Shown here in pieces: positions 7,007 through 15,450 of a DNA stretch of 64,000 nt. Location: the NCBI GenBank assembly GCA_902167325.1, contig LR632930.1, positions 3,906,001 to 3,970,000 on the forward strand, given 5' to 3'. Position 1 is the first letter of the stretch. The number at the start of each line of letters is the position of its first letter. The notes below the pieces were generated by a model. The model made no database searches. It was not told the origin of the DNA and saw only the letters and a list, made by a program, of their open reading frames with translations. The position numbers and the translations under genes were made by a program. Source of the DNA: Chitinophaga pinensis. GTDB taxonomy: Bacteria > Bacteroidota > Bacteroidia > Chitinophagales > Chitinophagaceae.

Positions 7007-8644
7007 ATGGATTTACAGCAACTGGAATTCAACCGGAACGAAGATCAACTGAAAATGCTGGTCAGCGCCATGAAGCAAAAACTGGCCGTGATAGAACAGG
7101 GGGGCGGAAAGAAGGCCCTCGAGAAAGTCCGCCAGCGCGGCAAACTCACTCCCCGCGAACGTATCGCTAAACTCATTGATAAAGACAGTACTTTCCTCGA
7201 ACTCGGCGCTTTCACTGCTTACGAAATGTATGCGGAACATGGTGGTTGTCCTGCCGGTGGCACCGTTGCTGGTCTCGCCCATGTCAGCGGCCGCCTCTGC
7301 ATGATCGTGGCTAACGATATGACCGTGAAAGCCGGCGCCTGGTTCCCGCTTACCGGCAAAAAGAATCTCCGCATGCAGGAGATCGCCATGGAAAACAAAC
7401 TGCCTGTAATTTACCTTGTAGACTCCGCAGGCGTGTACCTTCCGCTGCAGGACGAGATATTCCCCGATAAAGAACACTTCGGCCGCATCTTCCGCAACAA
7501 TGCCAAAATGAGCGCCATGGGCATCACCCAGATCGCCGCCGTGATGGGCAGCTGCGTGGCTGGCGGAGCTTACCTCCCCATTATGAGCGATGAAGTTCTG
7601 ATGGTGGAAGGAAACGGTTCCATATTCCTCGCAGGGCCTTACCTCGTGAAGGCCGCCATAGGAGAGGAAGTGGATGCGGAAACCCTCGGCGGCGCCGTTA
7701 CCCATACCGAAATATCGGGCATCGCGGATTACAAGTTCAAAACCGACGAAGAATGTCTGGAACGCATCCGCCACATCGTGTCCATGATCGGGAAGCCCGC
7801 CACTGCAGGGTTCGACCGTATCGCTGCCACAGAACCCGCAAAAAGCGATGAAGAAATATATGGCATCATCCCGATAGACAGCTCCAAATCCTACGATGTC
7901 CGTGAAGTGATCCACCGGATGGTGGACGGATCGGTGTTCGAAGAATATAAAGAAGACTACGGCAAAACCATCCTCTGCGGCTACGCCCGCATCGAAGGCT
8001 GGGCGGTAGGCATTGTGGCCAACCAGCGTAAAATGGTGAAAACGAAGAAAGGCGAAGTACAAATGGGCGGAGTGATTTACAACGACTCGGCCGACAAAGC
8101 CGCCCGCTTCATCATGAACTGCAACCAGAAAAAGATCCCCCTCGTTTTCCTGCAGGATGTAACGGGCTTTATGGTGGGGAGCCGCTCCGAGCATGCCGGT
8201 ATCATTAAAGACGGCGCCAAGCTCGTGAATGCCGTGAGCAACAGCATAGTGCCCAAGATCACGGTGATCATCGGCAACTCTTACGGCGCTGGTAACTACG
8301 CCATGTGCGGCAAAGCTTACGATCCCCGGTTCATCTTCGCCTGGCCCAATGCCAAAATTGCGGTAATGGGAGGCGAACAGGCGGCTAAAACGCTGCTGCA
8401 GATACAGGTGGCCTCCCTCAAGGCAAAAGGCGAAGAAATCACCCCGGAAGCCGAAGCAAAGCTGTTAAAGGATATCACGGACCGGTATAACAGTCAGACC
8501 ACCCCTTACTACGCCGCGGCGCGCCTCTGGGTGGATGAAATCATAGATCCCCGTCATACCCGGCAAACCATCGCCCGCTGCCTCGAAGCGGCGAACCATG
8601 CCCCGGTGGAAGAAACCTTTAAAACCGGGGTTATCCAGGTATAA
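7007..8644 (+). CDS. Acyl-CoA carboxylase, carboxyltransferase (beta) subunit, methylcrotonyl-CoA type
   Basis: 545 residues. This is the carboxyltransferase half of a biotin-dependent acyl-CoA carboxylase. The N-domain shows GKLTPRERIAKLIDKDSTFLELG and, most tellingly, QDEIFPDKEHFGRIFRNNA, a pattern typical of 3-methylcrotonyl-CoA carboxylase beta subunits (leucine breakdown). The oxyanion regions GSCVAGGAYLP and GNSYGAGNYAMCG are intact. It moves CO2 from carboxybiotin to the acyl-CoA in the cytoplasm. The start at 7007 (MDLQQLEFN) fits homologues; an in-frame start 66 bases upstream would place the likely promoter inside the gene. No biotin carboxylase or biotin carrier gene is next to it. 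Propionyl-CoA specificity cannot be fully excluded. Confidence 0.92.
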   Translation: MDLQQLEFNRNEDQLKMLVSAMKQKLAVIEQGGGKKALEKVRQRGKLTPRERIAKLIDKDSTFLELGAFTAYEMYAEHGGCPAGGTVAGLAHVSGRLCMIVANDMTVKAGAWFPLTGKKNLRMQEIAMENKLPVIYLVDSAGVYLPLQDEIFPDKEHFGRIFRNNAKMSAMGITQIAAVMGSCVAGGAYLPIMSDEVLMVEGNGSIFLAGPYLVKAAIGEEVDAETLGGAVTHTEISGIADYKFKTDEECLERIRHIVSMIGKPATAGFDRIAATEPAKSDEEIYGIIPIDSSKSYDVREVIHRMVDGSVFEEYKEDYGKTILCGYARIEGWAVGIVANQRKMVKTKKGEVQMGGVIYNDSADKAARFIMNCNQKKIPLVFLQDVTGFMVGSRSEHAGIIKDGAKLVNAVSNSIVPKITVIIGNSYGAGNYAMCGKAYDPRFIFAWPNAKIAVMGGEQAAKTLLQIQVASLKAKGEEITPEAEAKLLKDITDRYNSQTTPYYAAARLWVDEIIDPRHTRQTIARCLEAANHAPVEETFKTGVIQV

Positions 8645-8663
8645 ATATCAGATATCAATCGTC

Positions 8664-8712
8664 CACCTGCGGATACTGTTCCTTACAAAAATGGTATCCG
8701 CAGGTGTTTTTG
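8664..8712 (+). terminator. Terminator of the carboxyltransferase gene
   Basis: A perfect 13-bp stem (CACCTGCGGATAC with GTATCCGCAGGTG), loop of 17 bases, followed by TTTTTG. It starts 20 bases after the stop codon. Confidence 0.8.
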
Positions 8713-8724
8713 TGCCATGGCCAG

Positions 8725-8867
8725 CCGGGGTAATGCCACGTTTACTGCCACGTAACCCCGGTGTTACTGTACCTTAACCTCACCTTTGCGCCGCAGATAC
8801 TTCACGTTTACTCCACGGTTACAGTACTGATAGTGTACAGGTAATGTACCTTTTCCACGTTTGTAAG
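8725..8867 (+). repeat. Degenerate 11-bp tandem array, tract 1
   Basis: From 8736 the sequence divides without gaps into twelve 11-base units, for example CCACGTTTACT (8736), TCACGTTTACT (8802), CCACGGTTACA (8813), GTACAGGTAAT (8835). Column 9 is A in 10 of 12 units and column 8 is T in 10 of 12. A possible extra unit precedes at 8725. Eleven is not a multiple of three, so this is not a coding repeat. It lies in the 640-base gap between two plus-strand genes. Confidence 0.7.
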
Positions 8868-9043
8868 CTGAAAAACACCCTCAAACCCGCCACTGTGGCG
8901 AGGCACTAAAAAAATGATGCGGAAAATGGTGCACCCCCAACAAAAAACCGGCAGAAACCGGTACCGGTATACCCGGAATTTCCGCAGATGCCGCAATTTT
9001 CAGCTACATGACCTTGTATAACCGGCAACCGGATATGTTGAAC

Positions 9044-9175
9044 TGCCTTACCGCGGATGTAACCTTAGCTTACTGTATGCTTAATGGATACTTAATGGGT
9101 ACTTACCCTATATAAAACCCGTGGAAACCGCTCCTGTATTGGGGTAAGTACCAGTACATATACATAAAAGTACCC
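9044..9175 (+). repeat. Degenerate 11-bp tandem array, tract 1b
   Basis: Twelve consecutive 11-base units, for example TAGCTTACTGT (9066), ATGCTTAATGG (9077), ATACTTAATGG (9088), GTACTTACCCT (9099). Columns 6-7 read TA in 8 of 12 units. Weaker than tract 1 and about 180 bases from it. The stretch between them (8868-9043) shows only hints of the same period, such as repeated CCGG words 11 apart. Confidence 0.5.
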
Positions 9176-9311
9176 TTTCTTTAAATTCGGTTTACCCCTT
9201 CATTAAACAGGTATTTCCTTTTAACCGGAACATAATCAATCATTTAGCAGACGGGGAAGCTCCCGGCACCAGAAAACTTCGGGGCATATGGCATACGGCC
9301 ATAAATTCCTG

Positions 9312-9319
9312 TATTTTTG
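9312..9319 (+). promoter_or_regulatory. -7 element of rnhA
   Basis: TATTTTTG, an exact TAnnTTTG match, 19 bases before the proposed TTG start. There is no TTG at the -33 spacing. It argues against translation from the earlier in-frame ATG at 9288. Confidence 0.5.
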
Positions 9320-9338
9320 CCACCTTAAAAAACAGGCA

Positions 9339-9812
9339 TTGACGAACCAGACGAACCAGCAACTGATCATTTATACGGATGGCGCCGCCCGGGGTAACCC
9401 GGGAAGGGGAGGATACGGTATTGTATTGATTTGGGGTAATAACCGCCGCGAAATGTCGGGCGGCTACCGGATGACCACCAACAACCGCATGGAACTGCTG
9501 GCCGTTATAGTAGCCCTCGAAGCCCTCACGCGGGAAGGACTGGCCATTCAGATCTATACCGACAGCCAGTATATCGTTAACTCCGTTGAAAAGGGCTGGT
9601 TATGGAACTGGGTCAAAACCGGGTTTAAAGACAAAAAGAACCGCGACCTCTGGGAACGCTTCGTTCCCCTCTACCGCAAACACCGCGTTAAATTCATCTG
9701 GGTAAAAGGCCATGCCTCCAATCCGGAGAACAACCGCTGCGACGAACTGGCCACCGCCGCCGCCGATGGCGGCAATCTCCTTGTGGATGTGGGTTATGAA
9801 CGCGGCGATTAA
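9339..9812 (+). CDS. rnhA: Ribonuclease HI
   Basis: About 157 residues from a TTG start. RNase HI cuts the RNA strand of RNA-DNA hybrids, such as R-loops and Okazaki primers. All active-site residues are present: Asp14 in YTDGAARGNPG, Glu52 in TNNRMELL, Asp75 in YTDSQY, His125 in WVKGHASNPENN, and Asp135 in RCDELA. The basic protrusion with a W-rich helix (KGWLWNWVKTGFKDKKNRDLWE) is the classical type-1 handle. An ATG at 9288 would add 17 residues, but a -7 element lies between, so the TTG at 9339 is preferred; homologues begin close to this point. Confidence 0.93.
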   Translation: MTNQTNQQLIIYTDGAARGNPGRGGYGIVLIWGNNRREMSGGYRMTTNNRMELLAVIVALEALTREGLAIQIYTDSQYIVNSVEKGWLWNWVKTGFKDKKNRDLWERFVPLYRKHRVKFIWVKGHASNPENNRCDELATAAADGGNLLVDVGYERGD

Positions 9813-9899
9813 TTCAGGAAAATATAGTAAATTAGTAACGTCTTACAGCAATTAACTATTTGAACCGTCGGGCTTCAACTTGAACCTTGAATCCTGACC

Positions 9900-11045
9900 A
9901 TGCCTCAGATTTTTCCCGTTGCCGTCATCGAGCACTCCGCCATGTCGTGGTTACCACGCGTGCAGGTACGTACCCAGATGATCTACACCTCCGTGTTGTT
10001 AGCAGTACTCCTCTGTCTGCTTGCCCTTCCTTTTATTTATGTCGATGTATCCGTTAAGTCGGCCGGTATCGTTCGCCCCGTCGCGGAAAAGAACGAACTG
10101 CGCAGTCTTGTTTCCGGCACCATCGCCGATGTGCTGGTCCGGGAAGGACAGCACGTCGAAAAAGGACAGCTCATCCTCCGCCTGCAGGAAGATATCTCCA
10201 ACAGCAAGATCTCCCAGGCATCCTTTGAACTGCAGCAGCGCGAAGCTTTCATTTCCGACCTCTCCCGCCTCGCCACCGGTGGCGGCGCTCCCCGTACCGC
10301 CCTTTACCAGCAACAATACAGCCGCTTTATGGCAGTAATGAGCGAGCAGCAAGCTACGGTAGACAAACTGGGGCGCGACCTCGAAATGTATAAAAAGCTG
10401 TTTGCCGATAAAGTAGTGGCCGAAAAGGAACTGCGCGATAAACAATATGAATACGACCGCTCTGTTACCCTCTACCGCTCAGCCGTACAGCAGCAACGCA
10501 GCGCCTGGGCCGAAGAGCTGAGCCGCTACCGCCTTGAAAGCAACCGCTTGCAGGCCGATGCGGTGCAATTGGAGAAACAAAAGGAATGGAACCTCATCAA
10601 AGCACCCGTTAGCGGCACCATCCAGCAGTTCAACGGCAAATACCCCGGCGGCTATCTGCAAACAGGTGAGATGATCGGGATTATTTCGCCAGACAGTAAC
10701 CTCGTGGCCGAATGCCTCGTTAGCCCGAAAGATATCGGTTATCTCAAAGCCGGTATGCCCGTCCGCTTCCAGGTAGATGCATTTAATTACAATGAATGGG
10801 GCTCGGTGGAAGGTACCGTGCAAAGCGTCGATAATGATTTCACCCTCGTGGATAACCAGCCCGTCTTTAAAGTACGCTGTAAGTTCGCCGCTACGGATGT
10901 GGCCACGGCTAAAGGCGTAAAAGGTCAGCTGAAGAAAGGGATGACCCTTCAGGCCCGCTTCCTCCTCACCCGCAGAAGTCTTTTCCAGCTCCTTTATGAT
11001 AAAACAGACGACTGGATGAATCCCAACGTGCTCGCCCGCAATTGA
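9900..11045 (+). CDS. HlyD family periplasmic adaptor of an ABC exporter
   Basis: 381 residues. One N-terminal membrane helix (MIYTSVLLAVLLCLLALPFIYV, about 30-51) is followed by the split lipoyl-type beta domain (VSGTIADVLVREGQHVEKGQLILRL), a long coiled coil (about 100-210) and the second beta half (KAPVSGTIQQFNGKYPGGYLQTGE). This is the membrane-fusion subunit of a type I secretion or peptide export system. It precedes the C39 ABC transporter by 47 bases and is surely its partner. No outer-membrane TolC gene is adjacent. Confidence 0.92.
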   Translation: MPQIFPVAVIEHSAMSWLPRVQVRTQMIYTSVLLAVLLCLLALPFIYVDVSVKSAGIVRPVAEKNELRSLVSGTIADVLVREGQHVEKGQLILRLQEDISNSKISQASFELQQREAFISDLSRLATGGGAPRTALYQQQYSRFMAVMSEQQATVDKLGRDLEMYKKLFADKVVAEKELRDKQYEYDRSVTLYRSAVQQQRSAWAEELSRYRLESNRLQADAVQLEKQKEWNLIKAPVSGTIQQFNGKYPGGYLQTGEMIGIISPDSNLVAECLVSPKDIGYLKAGMPVRFQVDAFNYNEWGSVEGTVQSVDNDFTLVDNQPVFKVRCKFAATDVATAKGVKGQLKKGMTLQARFLLTRRSLFQLLYDKTDDWMNPNVLARN

Positions 11046-11092
11046 TGTAAACCGACTGGTATTATTCAACAGACCGGAAAACAATCCCGACC

Positions 11093-13270
11093 ATGTCCAA
11101 CAACACCCGACTCAAAAAAAGCACCCGCGTACGCCAGCGCGACCTCAGCGATTGCGGGGCCGCCTGCCTTGCCTCCGTTGCATCGTTCTACAATTTAGAA
11201 ATCCCCGTGGCCCGCATCCGGCAGATGGCGGCTACCGACAGTAAAGGCACCAATGTGCTCGGTATGGTGGAAGCCGCCACACGCCTCGGCTTTCAGGCCA
11301 AAGGCGTAAAAGGGCCTTATGAGGCGCTATACAATATCCCCAAACCCGCCATTGCCCATGTGGTCGTGAAAGGCGTACTCCATCACTATGTAGTGATCTT
11401 CCGGGTTACGCAAACGGAAGTAACGGTGATGGACCCGGCAGACGGACAGTTCCATAAAATACCCGCAGACGCATTCAAAGCCATGTGGTCCGGCATCCTG
11501 GTAATCCTCCTGCCGGGCGATGATTTCATAGCGGGCGACGAGCGTACATCCCACCTGTCGCGCTTCTGGTTCCTGCTGCGGCCGCATAAGACGGTTGTTT
11601 TGCAGGCATTATTCGGTGCTATTATTTATACCATACTGGGCCTGTCTACCTCCATATACGTACAAAAGATCGTAGATAATGTGCTGGTGGAAGGCAACCG
11701 CAACCTGCTGAACCTGCTGGGCATCATCATGCTCCTCATCCTCGCCCTGCAGCTTTTTATCGGGCACCTCAAAAGCATCTTTGCCCTGAAAACCGGACAG
11801 CAGATCGATGCCCGGCTGATATTAGGATACTATAAACACCTGCTGCGCCTGCCGCAGCAATTCTTCGACACCATGCGCGTAGGGGAGATCACTTCCCGTA
11901 TCAATGACGCCGTGAAGATACGTGTGTTCATTAACGATGTGGCCATCGGACTGGTGGTGAATGTCTTCATCGTATTCTTCTCCTTCGCCCTTATGTTCAC
12001 CTATTACTGGAAACTGGCGCTGCTGGTGCTGACCATCCTTCCCGTATACGGACTCATTTACTGGATCAGTAACCAGATCAATAAAAAGATGCAGCGTAAG
12101 CTGATGGAGGATAATGCGGAACTGGGCAGTCAGCTTGTTGAATCCCTGAACTCCGTGGCTACCATCAAACGGTTTGGACTGGAGGAATTCGCCAATATCA
12201 AAACCGAATCCCGCTTTGTACGCTTACTGAAAACCATCTTTTCCGCATCGGTGAGCAATCTTTATCTGGGAAATGCCAGCAGTTTTGTCACCAATGCATT
12301 TGTGGTGATCCTGTTATGGGCAGGGTCTTATTTTGTGATGGACCGGCAGCTGAGTCCGGGTGAGCTTTTATCGTTTTATGCTTTGATTGGTTATTTCACA
12401 GGACCAGCCATGAGCCTGATCGGCGCCAACAGGAGTATGCAGGATGCATTGATTGCGGCCGATCGTTTGTTTGAGATCATGGACCTGGAACAGGAGGAAA
12501 CCGCCAACAAGGTTGCGCTGACACCGGAGATGATCGGTGATATTCATTTTCAGCGGGTGAGCTTCCGGTATGGCACGCGGGTGGAAGTCTTCAAGCATTT
12601 CGATCTGCACATACCGCAAGGGCGCATCACGGCGGTAGTAGGGGAGAGCGGCAGCGGAAAGAGTACGCTGATGGCGCTTTTACAGAATATTTATCCGCTC
12701 ATGGAAGGGAGTATCATGATCGGCCAGCTCGATATCCGTTACATCGATAACGAGAGCTTACGCAGGCAGGTTTCTGCCGTGCCGCAGCAGATCGATCTGT
12801 TTGCGGGTTCCGTACTGGAGAATATTGCAGTGGGAGAATTTGAGCCGGATGTGCAGCGCGTACTGCATGTATGCAAGCTGCTGGGCATTCTGCAGTTCAT
12901 TGAAAAACTGCCCGAAGGTTTCAATACTCCTCTTGGTGAACATGGCGTAAACCTCAGCGGCGGACAGCGCCAGCGCATCGCTATTGCGAGGGCATTATAC
13001 CGTAACCCCGAAGTGATCATTCTGGATGAGGCCACCTCCTCGCTCGACTCGGTGTCTGACCAATATGTGCAGGAAGCCATGCATCAATTACGGGATCAGG
13101 GTAAAACGATCGTGGTGATTGCGCACCGCCTCAGCACCGTGGTAAGTGCAGATAAAATTGTAGTGCTGCAGGAAGGTAAGCTGGTGGAAGAGGGAACGCA
13201 TACGGAGTTACTTTCAAACAATGGAGTGTATGCAAAACTCTGGCAACATCATCAGGCCGTGCTCGTATAA
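11093..13270 (+). CDS. C39-peptidase ABC exporter (PCAT)
   Basis: 725 residues with three parts. Residues 1-150 are a C39 cysteine peptidase: RQRDLSDCGAACLASVASFY with the catalytic Cys21, then HHYVVIF for the His and DPADGQ for the Asp. A six-helix transmembrane domain follows at about 160-440. The nucleotide-binding domain has Walker A GESGSGKSTL, signature LSGGQRQRIAIARAL, Walker B VIILDEATSS and an H-loop VIAHRLST. Such transporters cut double-glycine leaders from bacteriocins or RiPPs and export the mature peptide through the HlyD adaptor. No precursor peptide with a clear GG leader is seen nearby, so the substrate is probably encoded elsewhere. Confidence 0.95.
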   Translation: MSNNTRLKKSTRVRQRDLSDCGAACLASVASFYNLEIPVARIRQMAATDSKGTNVLGMVEAATRLGFQAKGVKGPYEALYNIPKPAIAHVVVKGVLHHYVVIFRVTQTEVTVMDPADGQFHKIPADAFKAMWSGILVILLPGDDFIAGDERTSHLSRFWFLLRPHKTVVLQALFGAIIYTILGLSTSIYVQKIVDNVLVEGNRNLLNLLGIIMLLILALQLFIGHLKSIFALKTGQQIDARLILGYYKHLLRLPQQFFDTMRVGEITSRINDAVKIRVFINDVAIGLVVNVFIVFFSFALMFTYYWKLALLVLTILPVYGLIYWISNQINKKMQRKLMEDNAELGSQLVESLNSVATIKRFGLEEFANIKTESRFVRLLKTIFSASVSNLYLGNASSFVTNAFVVILLWAGSYFVMDRQLSPGELLSFYALIGYFTGPAMSLIGANRSMQDALIAADRLFEIMDLEQEETANKVALTPEMIGDIHFQRVSFRYGTRVEVFKHFDLHIPQGRITAVVGESGSGKSTLMALLQNIYPLMEGSIMIGQLDIRYIDNESLRRQVSAVPQQIDLFAGSVLENIAVGEFEPDVQRVLHVCKLLGILQFIEKLPEGFNTPLGEHGVNLSGGQRQRIAIARALYRNPEVIILDEATSSLDSVSDQYVQEAMHQLRDQGKTIVVIAHRLSTVVSADKIVVLQEGKLVEEGTHTELLSNNGVYAKLWQHHQAVLV

Positions 13271-13610
13271 TATTGTAAACGGCCGTAGTGGGAAATGTAC
13301 TGCTGTTTAATAATCGATGAGAAATTTGATCATTGCTGCAACTATTTTGAATCTCCTGTGTTCATTTGGATGGTTTATGCCAGATGTGCTTCTGAGGAAA
13401 ACCTAAGTTGTGTTTTGTGCCCGACATCGTTAATAAGCCTGATTCCTTTTCATTTTAATGTGTAAACCTTAACAGTACCGGCCTTCCTGAATGAAGTGCC
13501 TGATGTGGAACATATCCCCCGGCATTAGCATTTTATTGTACACATTTCCTTCATGAAGGATGAGTCCGGGTATTATATTTTACCTCCTGCAATTAAGTTT
13601 TTAGGATAAC
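13271..13610. other. Intergenic stretch after the exporter
   Basis: About 340 bases with no convincing gene. A 29-codon open frame starts at 13317 (MRNLIIAATILNLL..., stop at 13406), and a 14-base palindrome TCCTTCATGAAGGA lies at 13547-13560. No ribosome site or promoter supports the short frame, and it does not look like a double-glycine leader. Confidence 0.3.
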
Positions 13611-13661
13611 ATGAAACGGAACAGGATATTGATCCAGCTCCTGCATACTTCGAACAAATAA
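13611..13661 (+). CDS. Possible 16-residue peptide before a terminator
   Basis: ATG preceded by TTAGGATAAC, a plausible AGGA ribosome site, then MKRNRILIQLLHTSNK and TAA. A strong terminator begins one base before the end of the stop codon. The compact unit could be a tiny gene or a regulatory leader, but chance is a fair alternative. Confidence 0.2.
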   Translation: MKRNRILIQLLHTSNK

Positions 13662-13690
13662 GGCGCTCTTCACGGGAAGAGCGCCTTTCA
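13660..13690 (+). terminator. Intrinsic terminator
   Basis: AAGGCGCTCTT, loop CACGGG, AAGAGCGCCTTT. Strong 11-bp stem on the plus strand, 390 bases after the ABC exporter gene. It may end the exporter transcript or a separate short RNA. Confidence 0.65.
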
Positions 13691-13706
13691 TTTATTTATC
13701 TGCAAT

Positions 13707-13738
13707 AAAAAAGACCTGCTGTTGACAGGCCTTTTTTC
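13707..13738 (-). terminator. Bidirectional terminator
   Basis: An A-run, a stem built from GACCTG and CAGGCC with loop CTGTTGA, then a T-run. It works in both directions and lies just past the stop of the minus-strand META gene. Confidence 0.7.
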
Positions 13739-13758
13739 TAATTTCATCAAATCAGGAA

Positions 13759-14202
13759 TTATTGCGCGGCAGTGAGCCTCACAAGCGTTTTACCATCTGC
13801 AGTGCCAAGTGTAAGTACACCATCAGTCACTGACCAGGTTTTAATATTTTCAGATGTTTGCATGAATTTGTCTTCATATTGCATCTTGCCCTGGCACATC
13901 ATCCTGGTGGCAGCCAGCTTGCTGAGGGTGATCTTATTGGGTGCTTCGAGTGTAAAGCCTCCCGTGATCATGTTACAGCCTGCAGATCCTGAGATACGGC
14001 TGTTAGCCTTATCGAAGGTGAACTGCGCCGGGCGCATGAGTCCCGCAGTGTCTACCGGTAAACCGTCCACTTCTACCAGTTGCCAGGTCTTATACAGATC
14101 GGCTTCACTGTTACTGCCTCCTGCGGCTTTATTAGCATTGGAACAGGAAGCCATTAAGGCGGTGGCGGCAAATGCGGCACAAATAGTCAGTAATTTCTTC
14201 AT
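13759..14202 (-). CDS. META domain lipoprotein
   Basis: 147 residues. The signal MKKLLTICAAFAATALMASC ends in a lipobox with Cys20. The META/HslJ-like fold follows: TWQLVEVDGLPV, FTFDKANSRISGSAGCNMITGGFTLEAPNKITLSKLAATRMMC and a C-terminal LTLGTADGKTLVRL. META proteins sit in the envelope and are linked to heat resistance or inhibitor binding in some bacteria. The specific role here is unknown. Confidence 0.88.
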   Translation of the reverse strand: MKKLLTICAAFAATALMASCSNANKAAGGSNSEADLYKTWQLVEVDGLPVDTAGLMRPAQFTFDKANSRISGSAGCNMITGGFTLEAPNKITLSKLAATRMMCQGKMQYEDKFMQTSENIKTWSVTDGVLTLGTADGKTLVRLTAAQ

Positions 14203-14251
14203 TTCATTAACTTTTCTGCCTACTATAACAAAGTAAAGCGCAAAATGTTAC

Positions 14252-15397
14252 TCAATACCTGCTATAAAAAGATTGAAGGTCGCGGGCGAGGCGGTCGTAT
14301 ATAGGCCGGGTAAGCTCGAGGAAGAGGTCCTGCGGCGGAGGAGCGGGTATATCCCTGCCCTGGATCAGGCGTTTATCTTCATCGCTGAGCGCGCGCTCGT
14401 CGCCCCGGAAAGTGCCAAACTGGTTTTGCCAGGTAAACGATCCGGGTACACGGTCCTGCCGGAGGATGCGCTCATTGGTCACATCAATGATCCGGTAATC
14501 GAGCAGTCCGCTGGACTCTACGGTTTTACGGGTCACGAAGATGGTGGCCTTTACGGTGATATCTACCATGGGGAATTTGCCGGTACTGTCGGCTTTATTG
14601 CCTTTCACCTGAATGACTTTGGATACTTCGCGCTGGGAGCGGTCCACATACGTTTGTCCCACCACAAAATCCATGAAGCGCATTTCCATATACTGGTCGG
14701 GCTGAAAATCTTTGGCGCCTCTAACGCGGCGTTCGTCATAGAACCGCACGAAGGTATTAATGCGCCTGTCTTCCAGGTTACGGACGAGTGCGTCGCGGAA
14801 CTGGTCTGCGGAGAACTGGAAGTAGGGGGAGCGTACGTCTATTTCGCTGACTACCACATGCACGATGCCCAGCTGGTAAGCCTGATCTCGCAGGCGGGAG
14901 GCATCCCGGAAGTTGGGGCTGAGGCGGAGGGCGGCACCGAACTCTTCATATGCTTCGCGGGCGGCTTGTTTGGTGCGTTGTTCCATCAGCTCTATCCCTC
15001 TGTCGTAGCGTACCTCTGCAGCATTTTCACCGGAAGCGGCGATGGCTGAGGAATAGTCTTTGGGCTTTACGACGGCATTAGCGGCGGGGGCGCTGCGGAT
15101 GATGGTGTATAAAGACTGCATGGCGCGGTATTCATTCTTCACATCTTCCCACTTCAGGGCATTATTGGAAGAGAGGGCCTGTTTGGCTCTGCCTTCATAA
15201 TAGTCTTGAGCGGCATCGTAAGCGGCGGGGAGGAGGCGGAGGGCGGTAGCGTCAGTAGGGCGGCGCTGGAGTTTCTTTACAAAGGCTTCGACCGCATCAT
15301 AATAACGGCCCTGGTTATACAGTTTTTCACCGGATTTGCAGGCAAAGAGGATAACGGCCAGGAGGCATACGGATAGGTAACGGAGATACTTCAACAT
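14252..15397 (-). CDS. TPR-like lipoprotein of unknown role
   Basis: About 381 residues. MLKYLRYLSVCLLAVILFAC gives a clear signal and lipobox, which is why this start is preferred over an in-frame start 48 bases upstream. TPR-like helical repeats follow: KLYNQGRYYDAVEAFVKKLQRRPTDATAL and AREAYEEFGAALRLSPNFRDASRLRDQAYQLG. The C-terminal half (about 190-380) is a mixed domain with no family I can name. It is probably an outer-membrane-anchored periplasmic protein. It ends upstream of the META gene on the same strand. Confidence 0.8.
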   Translation of the reverse strand: MLKYLRYLSVCLLAVILFACKSGEKLYNQGRYYDAVEAFVKKLQRRPTDATALRLLPAAYDAAQDYYEGRAKQALSSNNALKWEDVKNEYRAMQSLYTIIRSAPAANAVVKPKDYSSAIAASGENAAEVRYDRGIELMEQRTKQAAREAYEEFGAALRLSPNFRDASRLRDQAYQLGIVHVVVSEIDVRSPYFQFSADQFRDALVRNLEDRRINTFVRFYDERRVRGAKDFQPDQYMEMRFMDFVVGQTYVDRSQREVSKVIQVKGNKADSTGKFPMVDITVKATIFVTRKTVESSGLLDYRIIDVTNERILRQDRVPGSFTWQNQFGTFRGDERALSDEDKRLIQGRDIPAPPPQDLFLELTRPIYDRLARDLQSFYSRY

Positions 15398-15450
15398 AAA
15401 GCTGTGTTTACAATCATATATCAGGCAAACGGCACGCCAAATCATTCCGA

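Noticed and set aside
7013-8194. A 393-codon frame antisense to the acyl-CoA carboxylase gene
   Set aside because: Long antisense frames arise here from codon bias of a GC-rich coding strand. The His-rich product matches no family, while the sense frame is clearly the carboxyltransferase.
8808-8996. A 62-codon minus-strand frame between the carboxylase gene and rnhA
   Set aside because: It overlaps the 11-bp array, has no start signal and resembles no protein.
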